A stretch of 64,000 bases of DNA from Phycisphaerae bacterium (GCA_012729675.1 JAAYCR010000031.1:1-64000), one strand, 5' to 3'. Positions 46,152-54,976 are shown, counted from the first letter of the stretch. The notes: generated by a model not told the origin, from the sequence alone. Numbers and translations: made by a program.

Positions 46152-46190
46152 AAAGGCAAAAGGTAAAATGACAAGTGAAAAGGAAAAATC
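46136..46190 (+). repeat. AAAAGGC-type heptad block, copy A
   Basis: AAAAGGAAAAAGTG-AAAAGGC-AAAAGGT-AAAATGACAAGTG, nearly identical to the block at 46421-46475. It supplies the end of leuD and the ribosome-binding site and start codon of the next gene. Confidence 0.8.
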
Positions 46191-46407
46191 AACAACGAAG
46201 TCGATGATGTTTTCCGTGAAAGGCAAGGTGGTTCTTTTTGGCCTGACCTTTCTGGCCATGGCCCTTTCCGCTTACGAACTGTGGGAGCTTTTTCGCGGAC
46301 CGCTGGAATGGTGGAACGTAATTGAAGTTGTCTTTGGTGTCGCGTTGTGCGTTGTACTGGTTTGGATAACTATTCGGGTTTTGACATCTCCAATAAACAA
46401 CAAATAA
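46168..46407 (+). CDS. Small membrane protein, function unknown
   Basis: 79 aa starting MTSEKEK at ATG 46168 inside the repeat block, with AAAGG upstream. An internal start at MFSVKGK (46207) is possible. Two hydrophobic segments (VVLFGLTFLAMALSAYELW, then VVFGVALCVVLVWITIRVL) are separated by GPLEWWN. Lies between leuD and the second four-helix-bundle gene. No family recognised. Confidence 0.65.
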   Translation: MTSEKEKSTTKSMMFSVKGKVVLFGLTFLAMALSAYELWELFRGPLEWWNVIEVVFGVALCVVLVWITIRVLTSPINNK

Positions 46408-46420
46408 GATTATGCAGAAG

Positions 46421-46475
46421 AGTAGAAAAAAAAAAGGAAAAAGTGAAAAGGCAAAAGGTAAAATGACAAGTGAAA
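46421..46475 (+). repeat. AAAAGGC-type heptad block, copy B (left arm of cassette 2)
   Basis: Nearly identical to copy A over about 50 bp, including GTAAAATGACAAGTGAAA. A degenerate inverted counterpart lies at 46838-46886. Confidence 0.8.
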
Positions 46476-46834
46476 GGGAAAAATTTGTCGCCGCCTTAAA
46501 GAAACGGCTCTATCAGTTTGTTTTGAAATTGATTGAGTTTCTTGATGAGTTACCCGGCGACAGTGTTTCCAGGCGAATCGGCGACCAGTTGTTCAGAAGC
46601 GGCAGCAGCGTATTAGCCAATTATGTTGAGGGACAGTCTGCGAGCAGCAAAAAGGAGTTTACAAATTTTCTGTCCATTTCGCTGAAGTCCGCCAATGAAA
46701 GTAAAATGTGGGTCGCACTGCTGCGCGACAGCAAACGCACGACGCCCCAGAAGACAGCATGGTTTTTAAGCGAATTGGACGAAATCTCAAAGATACTTGC
46801 TTCCAGTATCCTGCGGTGCAAAGGCAAGCGGTAA
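46463..46834 (+). CDS. Four-helix-bundle protein (S23/IVP-like), cassette 2
   Basis: 123 aa from ATG 46463 (MTSEREK); an ATG at 46412 is an alternative. LYQFVLKLIEFLDELPGDSV, then IGDQLFRSGSSVLANYVEGQ, then SASSKKEFTNFLSISLKSAN matches the four-helix-bundle/23S-IVP family and is only distantly similar to cassette 1. Framed by AAAAGGC-type heptad blocks in inverted orientation. It separates the leuD region from leuB. Confidence 0.87.
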   Translation: MTSEREKFVAALKKRLYQFVLKLIEFLDELPGDSVSRRIGDQLFRSGSSVLANYVEGQSASSKKEFTNFLSISLKSANESKMWVALLRDSKRTTPQKTAWFLSELDEISKILASSILRCKGKR

Positions 46835-46837
46835 TTT

Positions 46838-46886
46838 AACCTTTTTCCCTGTACTTTTGCCTTTTGCCCTTTACCTTTTGACTTAT
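46838..46886 (-). repeat. Right, inverted heptad block of cassette 2
   Basis: CCTTTTTCCCTGTACTTTTG, then CCTTTTGCCCTTTACCTTTT, an inverted AAAAGGC-type block matching copy B in pattern. Confidence 0.75.
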
Positions 46887-46927
46887 GAAAATAATGAAAC
46901 AACTACTTTTGAAAGGATAACCAAGGA

Positions 46928-48013
46928 ATGAAGACGTACAAGATTGCGATTATCGGCGGGGACGGCACGGGACCGGAAGTGACGGCGGAGGCGGTGAAGG
47001 TAATGGATGTGGTCAGCGCCAAATTCGGGTTCAAGGTTGAAAAGAACTATTTTGATTTCGGCGGCGAGCGGTACAAACGCACCGGTGAGATTCTGCCGGA
47101 CGACGGCGTGGCCGATCTGAAAAAGCACGATGCGATTCTTTTGGGTGCGATCGGGCATCCGGATGTCAAGCCGGGCATTCTTGAAAAAGGTCTGCTGCTT
47201 CGGATGCGGTTTGAATTGGATCAATACATCAACCTGCGTCCAGTGCGTCTGTTGCCGGGCGTCGAGACGCCGTTGAAGGACAAAGGCCCTAAAGAGATCG
47301 ATTATGTCGTGGTGCGTGAAAATTCCGGAGATATCTACACCGGCTCAGGCGGTCTGATGATGAAGGATACGCCGCACGAAGTGGCGACCCAGACCGCCGT
47401 CTATTCACGCTTCCAGGTGGATCGCGCTCTGCGGTACGCTTTTGAGTTCGCCCGAAAGCACGGCAAGAAAGCCCGCGGCGTCGGCAAAGACAACACCCTC
47501 GGCCTGGTCGGCAAGACCAACGTGCTGACGTTTGTCTATGACCTGTGGGAACGGGCGTTCCACGAGATGGGCGAGAAGGAGTATCCGGACATCCGCCGCG
47601 ACTATTATCATGTCGATGCGACCTGTATGTGGATGGTCAAAAGCCCGGAATGGTTTGACGTACTGGTGACGGGCAACCTGTTCGGCGATATCATTACCGA
47701 CCTGGGCGCGATCACGCAGGGCGGTATGGGCATCGCCGCCGGCGGCAACATCAACCCCGAAGGCGTCTCGATGTTCGAACCCATCGGCGGCAGCGCACCC
47801 AAATACACCGGTATGGGCGTGATCAATCCGCTGGCCGCGATCTGTGCGATGCAGATGATGCTCGAAACGCTTGGCGAAGAAAAGGCCGCCGCCAAGATTG
47901 ATGCGGCCGTGCGACATGTCACCGCCAACAAGCTTAAATCCATGGCCGCCGGAAAGATGGGTTATACGACCAGTCAGGTCGGGGATATGGTGGCTCAGCA
48001 CGTGGCCGACTGA
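46928..48013 (+). CDS. leuB: 3-isopropylmalate dehydrogenase
   Basis: 361 aa. N-terminal KIAIIGGDGTGPEV, substrate region LLRMRFELDQYINLRPVRL, and the isocitrate/isopropylmalate dehydrogenase signature NLFGDIITDLGAITQGGMG with NAD-binding GSAPKYTGMG. It catalyses the oxidative decarboxylation that gives 2-oxoisocaproate. The position after leuA, leuC and leuD supports leuB over tartrate or isocitrate dehydrogenase. AAAGGA lies upstream of the ATG. Confidence 0.93.
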   Translation: MKTYKIAIIGGDGTGPEVTAEAVKVMDVVSAKFGFKVEKNYFDFGGERYKRTGEILPDDGVADLKKHDAILLGAIGHPDVKPGILEKGLLLRMRFELDQYINLRPVRLLPGVETPLKDKGPKEIDYVVVRENSGDIYTGSGGLMMKDTPHEVATQTAVYSRFQVDRALRYAFEFARKHGKKARGVGKDNTLGLVGKTNVLTFVYDLWERAFHEMGEKEYPDIRRDYYHVDATCMWMVKSPEWFDVLVTGNLFGDIITDLGAITQGGMGIAAGGNINPEGVSMFEPIGGSAPKYTGMGVINPLAAICAMQMMLETLGEEKAAAKIDAAVRHVTANKLKSMAAGKMGYTTSQVGDMVAQHVAD

Positions 48014-48083
48014 TACAGATGATTCATATAGGGATGGCGTCAATCTCGGCCCATCCCTGTTTATTTCTGCGTTGGGATCGATG

Positions 48084-48112
48084 TTGAATCCTTTTGTGGT
48101 TTCGGCTATAAC
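48084..48112 (+). promoter_or_regulatory. Promoter of prfB
   Basis: TTGAAT (48084-48089), 17-bp spacer, TATAAC (48107-48112). The sequence around it resembles the metXW promoter. Confidence 0.6.
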
Positions 48113-48147
48113 GAGTGAATAAATGCAAAAGGCACGAGGTTAATTAA

Positions 48148-49270
48148 ATGCTGGAAATATCGGAATTACGCGGTTGTTTGGAGGAGTTGGAGGCCCGGGT
48201 CGCTGAGATTCGGGACTGGCTTTGACTTACCGACCAAGCAGTCTGTCCGGGCGGAATTAGAGCAGGTGATGTCCCAGCCGGGGTTTTGGGATAACCCCGA
48301 CAAGGCCAAGGGCGTGGTCACACAGATCAGTGCCCTGAAGGCGATTGTTGAGCCGGTGGTCAAGCTGGAAAAGGCGGTTGCCGACGCGATGGATTTGTTT
48401 GCGCTGGCCGAGATGGAAAAGGATGTCGAGACGCTGGCGGCGGTTGAGGTCGAGCTGCCGGGGTTGCAGGCCGAGTGCGACCGGATCGAAATTACCGGGA
48501 TGCTCAGCGGGGCGGACGATATGCGGGGGTGTTTTTTCAGCATTCACGCCGGGGCCGGCGGTACGGAAAGCTGCGATTGGGCGGCGATGCTGCTGCGGAT
48601 GTACACGCGGTATTTTGACGAGAACGGCTATTCCTTCGAGCAGATGGATATCACCGAGGGCGAAGAGGCGGGGATTCGGTCGATTACGCTGCGGGTCAGC
48701 GGGCCGTTTGCGTTCGGCAAGCTCTCGTGCGAGACGGGTGTGCATCGGCTGGTGCGGATTAGTCCCTTTGATTCGCAGGGGCGGCGGCATACGAGCTTTG
48801 CGGCGGTGGATGTGATCCCGGAATACGATGAGGATGTCGAGATCGAGATCAAGGATGACGAGATTCGGCTGGATACGTATCGCGCCGGCGGGGCGGGGGG
48901 GCAGCATGTCAACAAGACCAGTTCGGCGGTGCGCATTACGCATTTGCCGACGGGCATCGTCGTGCAGTGTCAGAACGACCGCAGCCAGCACAAAAACCGG
49001 GCTGAGGCGTTCCGGATGCTCAAGAGCCGGTTGTATATGCTCCAGCAGCAGAAACGCGACGCCGAGACCGCCAAGCTTTACAGCGCCAAAGGCGAGATCG
49101 CCTGGGGCAACCAGATTCGCAGCTATGTGCTTCAGCCGTATCAGATGATCAAGGACCACCGGACGGATTTTCAGAGCGGCAATGTCAATGCGGTGCTGGA
49201 TGGGGATATTGAGGCGTTTATTGAAAATTACCTTCGGCATCGGGCGCAGAAGAAAAATTCTAAATCCTAA
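48148..49270 (+). CDS. prfB: Peptide chain release factor 2, with programmed +1 frameshift
   Basis: Frame 1 (48148-48222) encodes 25 residues ending DWL, then CTT-TGA-C. Shifting +1 at CTT-T continues with [20 protein letters not shown] (from 48224) to the stop at 49270, giving about 374 aa in all. This is the classic RF2 autoregulatory site, in which TGA is read slowly when RF2 is scarce. The CGGGAC before TGG-CTT-TGA takes the place of the usual AGGGGG enhancer but is weaker. The RF2 discriminator SPF ([12 protein letters not shown]) and the peptidyl-tRNA hydrolysis motif GGQ in [12 protein letters not shown] are present. It ends translation at TGA and TAA. Confidence 0.95.
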
Positions 49271-49304
49271 GCACAGTGGATCTTTTAAAATGTAACCGAA
49301 CATA

Positions 49305-49380
49305 GACATTCAAATTCGAATATCGAATATCGAAATCCGAAACAAATCCGAATGTCCAAAATACAAAATGTTCAAAACAA
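49305..49380. repeat. CGAATAT/CCGAAAC heptad tract upstream of pepA
   Basis: CGAATAT-CGAATAT-CGAAATC-CGAAACA-AATCCGA has a 7-bp period. Confidence 0.65.
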
Positions 49381-49391
49381 GGATGGCGGCT

Positions 49392-50957
49392 ATGAAGAAT
49401 CGGATAATCGACGTGCAGGTGAAGGTTCGGCGGGCGGATGCGGCGCAGGTCAAGGCAGATGTACTGGCGCTGGGGGTGTTTGAGGAGGGGTGCTGTTGTG
49501 CGGCGTGTTCGGCGATCAATTCGGCGCTGGGCGATCCGGTCGGGCGGCTCAAAACTCTGGGCGATTTTGACGGCAAGGCACAGACGACGGCGATGGTGTA
49601 TGCCGACGGCAAGGCCGCGGCGCGTCGGGTGTTGCTGGTGGGGTTGGGGGCGCGTGCCCAATGCGACGGGCCGGCGTTGTTCAAAGCCGCGGCGCTGGCG
49701 GCGTCGAAGGCGGTGGAGTTGAAGGCCGCTTCGCTTGGGCTGCTGTTGTACTGCGGCGAGGGCAAGGATGCGGCGGTTTCGCTGGCGGCGGCCGGACAGG
49801 CGATGGCCGAGGGGGTCTATTTCGGGGCGTATCGGTATGATGAGTATATGGACGCGGCGGCCAAAAAGCGGGCGGCGAAGTTGGCGGCGACGATTCTAAC
49901 GGGGGATGCGACGGTTGCGGCTACTTTGACCAAGGGCGCGGCGGTCGGGGTTGTGACGGGGGCGGCGCAGATGTATGCGCGGACGATTGCCAATCGCCCG
50001 GCCAATGTGGTGACGCCTGCGTCGCTGGCGGCCGAGGCCAAGAAACTGGCCGCGTCGGTGCCGTCACTGCGGTGTACGGTGCTGGACGATAAGCAGCTTA
50101 CAGCCAAAAAGATGGGCGGGATTTTGGCGGTTGGACAGGGTTCGGTCAATCCGCCCCGGCTGATTGTCTTGCAGTATAAGGCGTTGGGGGCGACGACCAA
50201 AACGCCGACGGTCGGGTTGGTGGGCAAGGCGATCACGTTTGATTCCGGCGGCATCTCGCTCAAACCCGGCGAGGGGATGCAGGATATGAAGTTCGACAAG
50301 TCCGGCGGGATTGCCGTGTTGGGGGCGATGCGGGCGATCGCGCAGCTTAGGCCGAAGGTCAACGTCATAGGTCTGATTCCGTCGGCGGAAAATATGCCCG
50401 GCGGCAAGAGCTATCGGCCGGGGGATATTGTGACGACCTACAGCGGCAAGACGGTGGAGATTCAAAACACCGACGCCGAAGGGCGGATGATTTTGTGCGA
50501 TGCGATTGCGTATGCCAAAGAGTTAGGGTGCAAAACGATTGTGGATATCGCGACGCTGACGGGGGCGTGCGTGGTGGCTATCGGGACCAAACGCGCCGGT
50601 GTGATGAGCAATGATGAAACACTGGTCGAGCGGCTCAAGGCGGCCTCGGCGCTGACGGGCGAGCGGGTGTGGCATCTGCCGTGCGATGACGAGTTTGTCG
50701 AGGCGATGAAGAGCAAGGTCGCCGATCTGAAAAACACCGGGGGCAAGTGGGGCGGGGCGTGCACGGCGGCGGGATTCTTGAGTCAGTTTGCCGACGGCAC
50801 GAAATGGGCGCATATCGATATCGCCGGCGTGGGTGTGTGGGGCGCAGATGAAAAGGATGCGCCCGGATCCATCGGCTTCGGCGTGCGGCTGTTGGCGGCG
50901 TTTGTGATAGAAGGAGTCAGAAGTCGGGAGCCAGGAGTCAGAACCCGAAAGACTTAG
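49392..50957 (+). CDS. pepA: Leucyl aminopeptidase (M17 family)
   Basis: About 521 aa from ATG 49392; ATG 49383 is an alternative. The catalytic half carries VGLVGKAITFDSGGISLKPG with the metal-binding Lys and Asp, and the M17 signature NTDAEGRMILCDA. SAENMPGGKSYRPGD and the C-terminal WAHIDIAGVG are also present. It removes N-terminal amino acids in the cytoplasm with two metal ions. The last 14 residues read as two similar heptapeptides (GVRSREP and GVRTRKT) encoded by a GGAGTCA-type heptad tract, so a repeat insertion has replaced the original end. Confidence 0.93.
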   Translation: MKNRIIDVQVKVRRADAAQVKADVLALGVFEEGCCCAACSAINSALGDPVGRLKTLGDFDGKAQTTAMVYADGKAAARRVLLVGLGARAQCDGPALFKAAALAASKAVELKAASLGLLLYCGEGKDAAVSLAAAGQAMAEGVYFGAYRYDEYMDAAAKKRAAKLAATILTGDATVAATLTKGAAVGVVTGAAQMYARTIANRPANVVTPASLAAEAKKLAASVPSLRCTVLDDKQLTAKKMGGILAVGQGSVNPPRLIVLQYKALGATTKTPTVGLVGKAITFDSGGISLKPGEGMQDMKFDKSGGIAVLGAMRAIAQLRPKVNVIGLIPSAENMPGGKSYRPGDIVTTYSGKTVEIQNTDAEGRMILCDAIAYAKELGCKTIVDIATLTGACVVAIGTKRAGVMSNDETLVERLKAASALTGERVWHLPCDDEFVEAMKSKVADLKNTGGKWGGACTAAGFLSQFADGTKWAHIDIAGVGVWGADEKDAPGSIGFGVRLLAAFVIEGVRSREPGVRTRKT

Positions 50958-50967
50958 GAGTTTAGCG

Positions 50968-51120
50968 ATGGCCAACCGTGTTGCCGCAATCAACGACCTG
51001 CTGAAAGACAAGGGGGGGATGGGTTTTTTTGTCGAGGGGTTTGCGTGGCGCGAGGAGTTGCTGCTGTATGGACTTGCGGTGCCGATTGGAGCTCCAAAAC
51101 GGCGGATAGGATTTAGTTGA
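50968..51120 (+). CDS. Short gene with good start signal, possibly a remnant
   Basis: 50 codons. AGGAG lies 7 bases before ATG 50968. The product MANRVAAINDLLKDKGGMGF continues to ...GAPKRRIGFS. No family recognised. It may be the 5' end of a gene whose remainder was lost, or a small gene coupled to pepA. Confidence 0.35.
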   Translation: MANRVAAINDLLKDKGGMGFFVEGFAWREELLLYGLAVPIGAPKRRIGFS

Positions 51121-51176
51121 ATTCGACGGTTTTGAGGTTAGAATGAGAGTTTAGAACATCAACTTTTTTTGCTTCC

Positions 51177-52553
51177 ATGAAAGGCGGTCTGTTGTTATTT
51201 TTAAAAAGGAAATTAGCCGAGCAAACGATCATCCTGATCAGCATCTCCAAGTGGATTTTGCTGGCCGCGGTTGTCGGTGCGATGATCGGGATTTCGACGA
51301 CGCTTTTTCTCAAGCTGCTCAACTGGTCCATCGCCTTTGCCGGGCAGTACCGATATTTTTTCCTGCTCATGCCGGTTGCCTTTCATGTCAGTGTTCTGAT
51401 GATCAAATACCTGGCCCCGCAGGCCGAAGGGCACGGCACTGAAAAGATTATTGACGCCGTGCACCGGCATTCGGGCAAGATTCGCCTGGCCGTGGTGCCC
51501 GTCAAGCTGGTGACCACCGTCATCACGATTGCCCTGGGCGGGTCGGCCGGCAAAGAGGGGCCTGCCGCCCAGATCGGTGCGGCGCTGGCCTCCGGCTTTT
51601 CCGATTTGTTAAAGTTTGACGACAGCGACCGCAAAAAGCTGGTGATCTGCGGCATCAGCGCCGGTTTCGGGGCAGTGTTCGGCACACCCATCAGCGGCGC
51701 GGTGTTTGGCATCGAAGTGCTGTTTGCCGGGTTTATGATGTACGACGTTCTTCTGCCGTCCTTTATCGCGGCCATTACCGCCTCTGTGGCCGCATCGGCG
51801 TTGGGGATGGTGTATTTTTATAACCCTTTCGGGGACGTGCCGGCGTTTAGTCTGTTCTTTTTTCTCAAACTCATTGCCGCAGGCGTCCTCTTTGGGGTGG
51901 TGTCCATGCTGCTGATCGAGATGATGGATATATGCCACAAGCTGGCCGGGAAGCTGCGCCCGCTGTTGCGGCCGTTGGTAGGGGGCGTTTTGCTGATCGG
52001 GCTGACCTTTCTGTTCTCACGCGATTATCTGGGGCTTGGCGTTTCTACCATTGAGTCCACCCTGACCGGCGTCCAGATTGTCTGGTACGCCTTTCTGTTG
52101 AAGATTGTGTTTACCGCCGTGACCCTTGGTTTCGGCGGCAGCGGCGGCATTATTACCCCGATCTTTTTTATCGGCGCGGTGTCCGGCAGTGCAATCGGGC
52201 GGCTTTTTGGTGTAGATACCTCTGTTTTTGCCGCGATCGGCCTGGTCAGCCTGCTTGCCGGCTGTGCCAACACCCCCATCAGTGCGATTATTATGTCCAT
52301 CGAACTGTTCGGCCCCCAACTGGCCCCTTATGCGGCGGTGGCTTGCATTATCAGCTTCTTGATGACCGGCCACCGCAGTGTCTATCCCAGCCAGATATTG
52401 TCCATCCGAAAATCGGCGTCCATCCACGTTGATCTCGGCAAGAACATCGCCGATTCGATTGCATTTGCCCAGCCGCGACAAAAAAGCCTCAGCAGTTATT
52501 TGATAAAAGCCGTCCGAGCGTGCGGCGAATCATTGCGCAGACGGAAACGTTGA
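51177..52553 (+). CDS. CLC family chloride channel/transporter
   Basis: 458 aa with about ten or more hydrophobic segments. Conserved CLC signatures are ALGGSAGKEGPAAQIGAALA with the gating Glu position, and the GFGGSGGIITPIFFIGAVSG region for the anion-binding loop. KEGP replaces the common REGP; the Glu is retained, which allows a proton-coupled exchanger. No C-terminal CBS domains. The role could be anion exchange or fluoride export; the sequence does not decide. Confidence 0.9.
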   Translation: MKGGLLLFLKRKLAEQTIILISISKWILLAAVVGAMIGISTTLFLKLLNWSIAFAGQYRYFFLLMPVAFHVSVLMIKYLAPQAEGHGTEKIIDAVHRHSGKIRLAVVPVKLVTTVITIALGGSAGKEGPAAQIGAALASGFSDLLKFDDSDRKKLVICGISAGFGAVFGTPISGAVFGIEVLFAGFMMYDVLLPSFIAAITASVAASALGMVYFYNPFGDVPAFSLFFFLKLIAAGVLFGVVSMLLIEMMDICHKLAGKLRPLLRPLVGGVLLIGLTFLFSRDYLGLGVSTIESTLTGVQIVWYAFLLKIVFTAVTLGFGGSGGIITPIFFIGAVSGSAIGRLFGVDTSVFAAIGLVSLLAGCANTPISAIIMSIELFGPQLAPYAAVACIISFLMTGHRSVYPSQILSIRKSASIHVDLGKNIADSIAFAQPRQKSLSSYLIKAVRACGESLRRRKR

Positions 52554-52847
52554 CATGCGATACTGACTGTTTTGGGGGCAGCTTCCTGTGTCCAGATGCC
52601 AGCAACCGGTGCTGGAATAGAGAGCTACGATTCATTTCTTTCGGGGGAATTGGGTTTGTTTGTTCAGAAGCTTTGTAACCATCGAGGATACTGAGGATGC
52701 CGAGGTCATAGTGCTGTTTTGAATTCTAAATTCTAAACTTTGAATTGTGAGAAGCACTATAATATGGCGCGCAACACTTCCTCTTGCAACCAGCCCGTCT
52801 TTAATGGCCGACGAATCGATGGGCTATTGCTTTGTTTAATTCAGTTC
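52554..52847. other. Gene-free stretch with short repeats
   Basis: Contains AATTGGGTTTGTTTGTTCA (also at about 17450), a period-9 tract ATCGAGGAT-ACTGAGGAT-GCCGAGG near 52683 and an AATTCTA-AATTCTA-AACTTTG tract at 52719-52747. No gene seen. Confidence 0.5.
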
Positions 52848-53402
52848 TTACAGCGAACGACGGCGACGCAGGAAACCAACCAAAGTCGTGCCGATCCCGG
52901 CCAGCAGGATCGCACCCGGTGCGGGAACAACCACCGGTGCTGCTGCTTGTTCGACAAGCGTAGTACTATTGTATGTGGCGGACAGGGTACTTGTCAGCAC
53001 TGTCGTGTAATCCAGCCAGTCAAAGCAGTAGTCGTGCCGGAACGTGATGGACGCCGTCGTCGGCGTTGAGGCCAGAAACGCGGTCAACATCGCCTCGTTG
53101 TCCGCGCTGGAAAACACCGTTTCGTTGGAGGTCAGTATTCCCAGCTCTTCCCCATTCAGTATGATCGAAATATTGTCATCCCATGCGTTGAAGTCTTTGA
53201 CCTTAATGGTCAGGGTGGCATCGGTGATCTCACCGAGCGCCTCTTCAGGCACTTGGTGATGCCACGTCGTGCTGTCGCTCCAAGACCCCAGAACAGTGTC
53301 CCAGATTGTGACGTTGATGTTCTGCGTGTCGGTAAAGGTCTCGGCAGCGAGAGCCGGCAACGCCAACGCAACCATCATTGCAAGAATCACTCCCTTTTTC
53401 AT
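52848..53402 (-). CDS. Exported protein with PEP-CTERM-type sorting tail
   Basis: 184 aa. Signal peptide KKGVILAMMVALALPALA. The middle is a beta-rich domain with an aromatic TWDTVLGSWSDSTTWHHQVP-like stretch (written loosely) and acidic turns. The C-terminus VPAPGAILLAGIGTTLVGFL followed by RRRR is a PEP-CTERM-type signal: a Pro-containing motif, a hydrophobic helix and an Arg cluster. Such proteins are processed by exosortase and often exported to the surface or matrix. Ligand unknown. Confidence 0.8.
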   Translation of the reverse strand: MKKGVILAMMVALALPALAAETFTDTQNINVTIWDTVLGSWSDSTTWHHQVPEEALGEITDATLTIKVKDFNAWDDNISIILNGEELGILTSNETVFSSADNEAMLTAFLASTPTTASITFRHDYCFDWLDYTTVLTSTLSATYNSTTLVEQAAAPVVVPAPGAILLAGIGTTLVGFLRRRRSL

Positions 53403-53755
53403 TGTTCTCTCTTTCTTTCTGTCTTACAAACTCCAATTTCCCCTCCGTGCCACACGGCGACGGAGATATCAGGTACACTGCGCCTTCGGACGATGCAGGA
53501 AATTTCGCCGAAACACAACAAAGCCTATCTTTAATTGTTCACCAAGAGAGCAAATTGCTTTGAAAAAAGGCTCTGTGAGGCACTGTTTTCTCCCCACACG
53601 TTACATCGCAAAAGCTCTCCAAACTTAATCTCAGTATAGAGAAAGGTATGTCGCTTGTCAAGCAAAAAAAAATATTTTCATAAAAAATTCTTTTTCAGCC
53701 GCTTTTCTATCAGGACATATCGATATTTTGTCAAATTTTCAAGTACCGTTTTCTG

Positions 53756-54676
53756 TCAACGACAGACACGAAAGCCGAGATATCTGTACATACCGGCTGA
53801 TCTGGCGGGTGTTTTCGAATCAATCACACAAAAGGTTTCATTAGCAAACCACCATCCACCTTTTGTGGCGAAGGAAGTTTCATCGTTATCCCCTACTGTG
53901 GTCGTCCATTCCTGGACGTTTCCGGCCAAATCGGCCATTCCGTAGCCATAGTAGCCAAAACCTCCAACGGACGTTGTGCCGTCCGGATGATCGCTGCCAA
54001 GATAATTGGCCTTCGTATTGTCAATCGTCTCCCCGCATCCATAAATGAAGTTTCCATAATAATTTGCAACTCCCTGCCATTCTTCCTCGGTCGGCAACCG
54101 CCAGCCGTAGTAATCGGCAAACATGGACGCACCATATAAACTGACATAGGTGACGGGGTGATCTTCGAAGCCGCTGGCAACTGTGAATATACCGTCATTA
54201 TGGATAATTCGGGAAGCTCCGCCATCGGTAACTACATCTTCCGGCTTTCCCGGCCCGTTGAGCTGATACAGGCGTTTCCCTTGGTATTCGCCGGCGGCTG
54301 CGATGATGTAATTCGGATCGGCGGGATCGACAATGATGTCGCCGGAATGCAGTGCGGTATTGAGGAATTGGGCGTATTGGGCGTTGGTGGTCTCGTAACG
54401 GCTCATTTCGCCGACGAAATTGGGGTCTTCGATGGCGACCCACGTGATGTCGGGCAAGCCCTCGGTCAGCCATTGCTCGGCCAAGGCGGCAAGGTCGTCC
54501 ATGTCGTACACTGAAATCCAGTCCTTCGCCAGAAGGGCGAAGTCGTGCAGATCCACCCGGCAGTTGCCGGTTAAATCCATTGACGGACACGCCGCCCCCA
54601 GAAGGCCGCTGAGGCAGAACACGGCCGCAACAATCAAGGCCGATGATCGCAGTTTAATACCGTTGAACCTGTTCAT
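53756..54676 (-). CDS. Exported formylglycine-generating-enzyme-like protein with dockerin-like repeat
   Basis: 306 aa. Signal peptide, then a dockerin-like Ca-binding segment (about 32-66) of the pattern DLTGNCRVDLHDFALLAKDW. The FGE-sulfatase fold follows (about 80-306): MSRYETTNAQYAQFLN, HPVTYVSLYGASMFADYYGW, RLPTEEEWQGVA, MADLAGNVQEWT and the terminal LGFRVCR. Catalytic FGE activity needs a specific Cys pair that I do not see clearly, so a structural or binding role is also possible. This domain pairing is characteristic of Phycisphaerae-type planctomycetes. Confidence 0.88.
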   Translation of the reverse strand: MNRFNGIKLRSSALIVAAVFCLSGLLGAACPSMDLTGNCRVDLHDFALLAKDWISVYDMDDLAALAEQWLTEGLPDITWVAIEDPNFVGEMSRYETTNAQYAQFLNTALHSGDIIVDPADPNYIIAAAGEYQGKRLYQLNGPGKPEDVVTDGGASRIIHNDGIFTVASGFEDHPVTYVSLYGASMFADYYGWRLPTEEEWQGVANYYGNFIYGCGETIDNTKANYLGSDHPDGTTSVGGFGYYGYGMADLAGNVQEWTTTVGDNDETSFATKGGWWFANETFCVIDSKTPARSAGMYRYLGFRVCR

Positions 54677-54775
54677 TCTATTTATTTCTCCCGTTATGGT
54701 TCACGCTGATAATGAAGGATTATACACTAATTTACTCAAAAATGCAAGCGAAAAGCAGCCAAACGACGACCAACG

Positions 54776-54889
54776 TGTGTGAGAATATTTTCCGGCAGGA
54801 TATTTTGGCTTTGAATCGGCTTTGTTTGGGTTTGTTTTTTGGCAGTTGTCAGTGAGCAGTTATCAGTAAACAGTTGTGGAATATATCGC
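54776..54889. repeat. Dispersed ~100-bp repeat, copy 2
   Basis: TTTTCCGGCAGGATATTTTG...GGGTTTGTTTTTTGGCAGTTG...TATCAGTAAACAGTTGTGG. Diverged copy of 17326-17430. Confidence 0.7.
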
Positions 54890-54976
54890 TTTTGTTCGTA
54901 TCACGTTGATACAGATAATGCTTGTCTGTCCGGTAAAAGCGGATATACTTATCCAAAAAAAGGGATTGGACAATAA

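Noticed and set aside
43817-46834. Four-helix-bundle genes considered as Avd of a diversity-generating retroelement
   Set aside because: No reverse transcriptase, template repeat or variable repeat is visible in the window; only the fold is shared.
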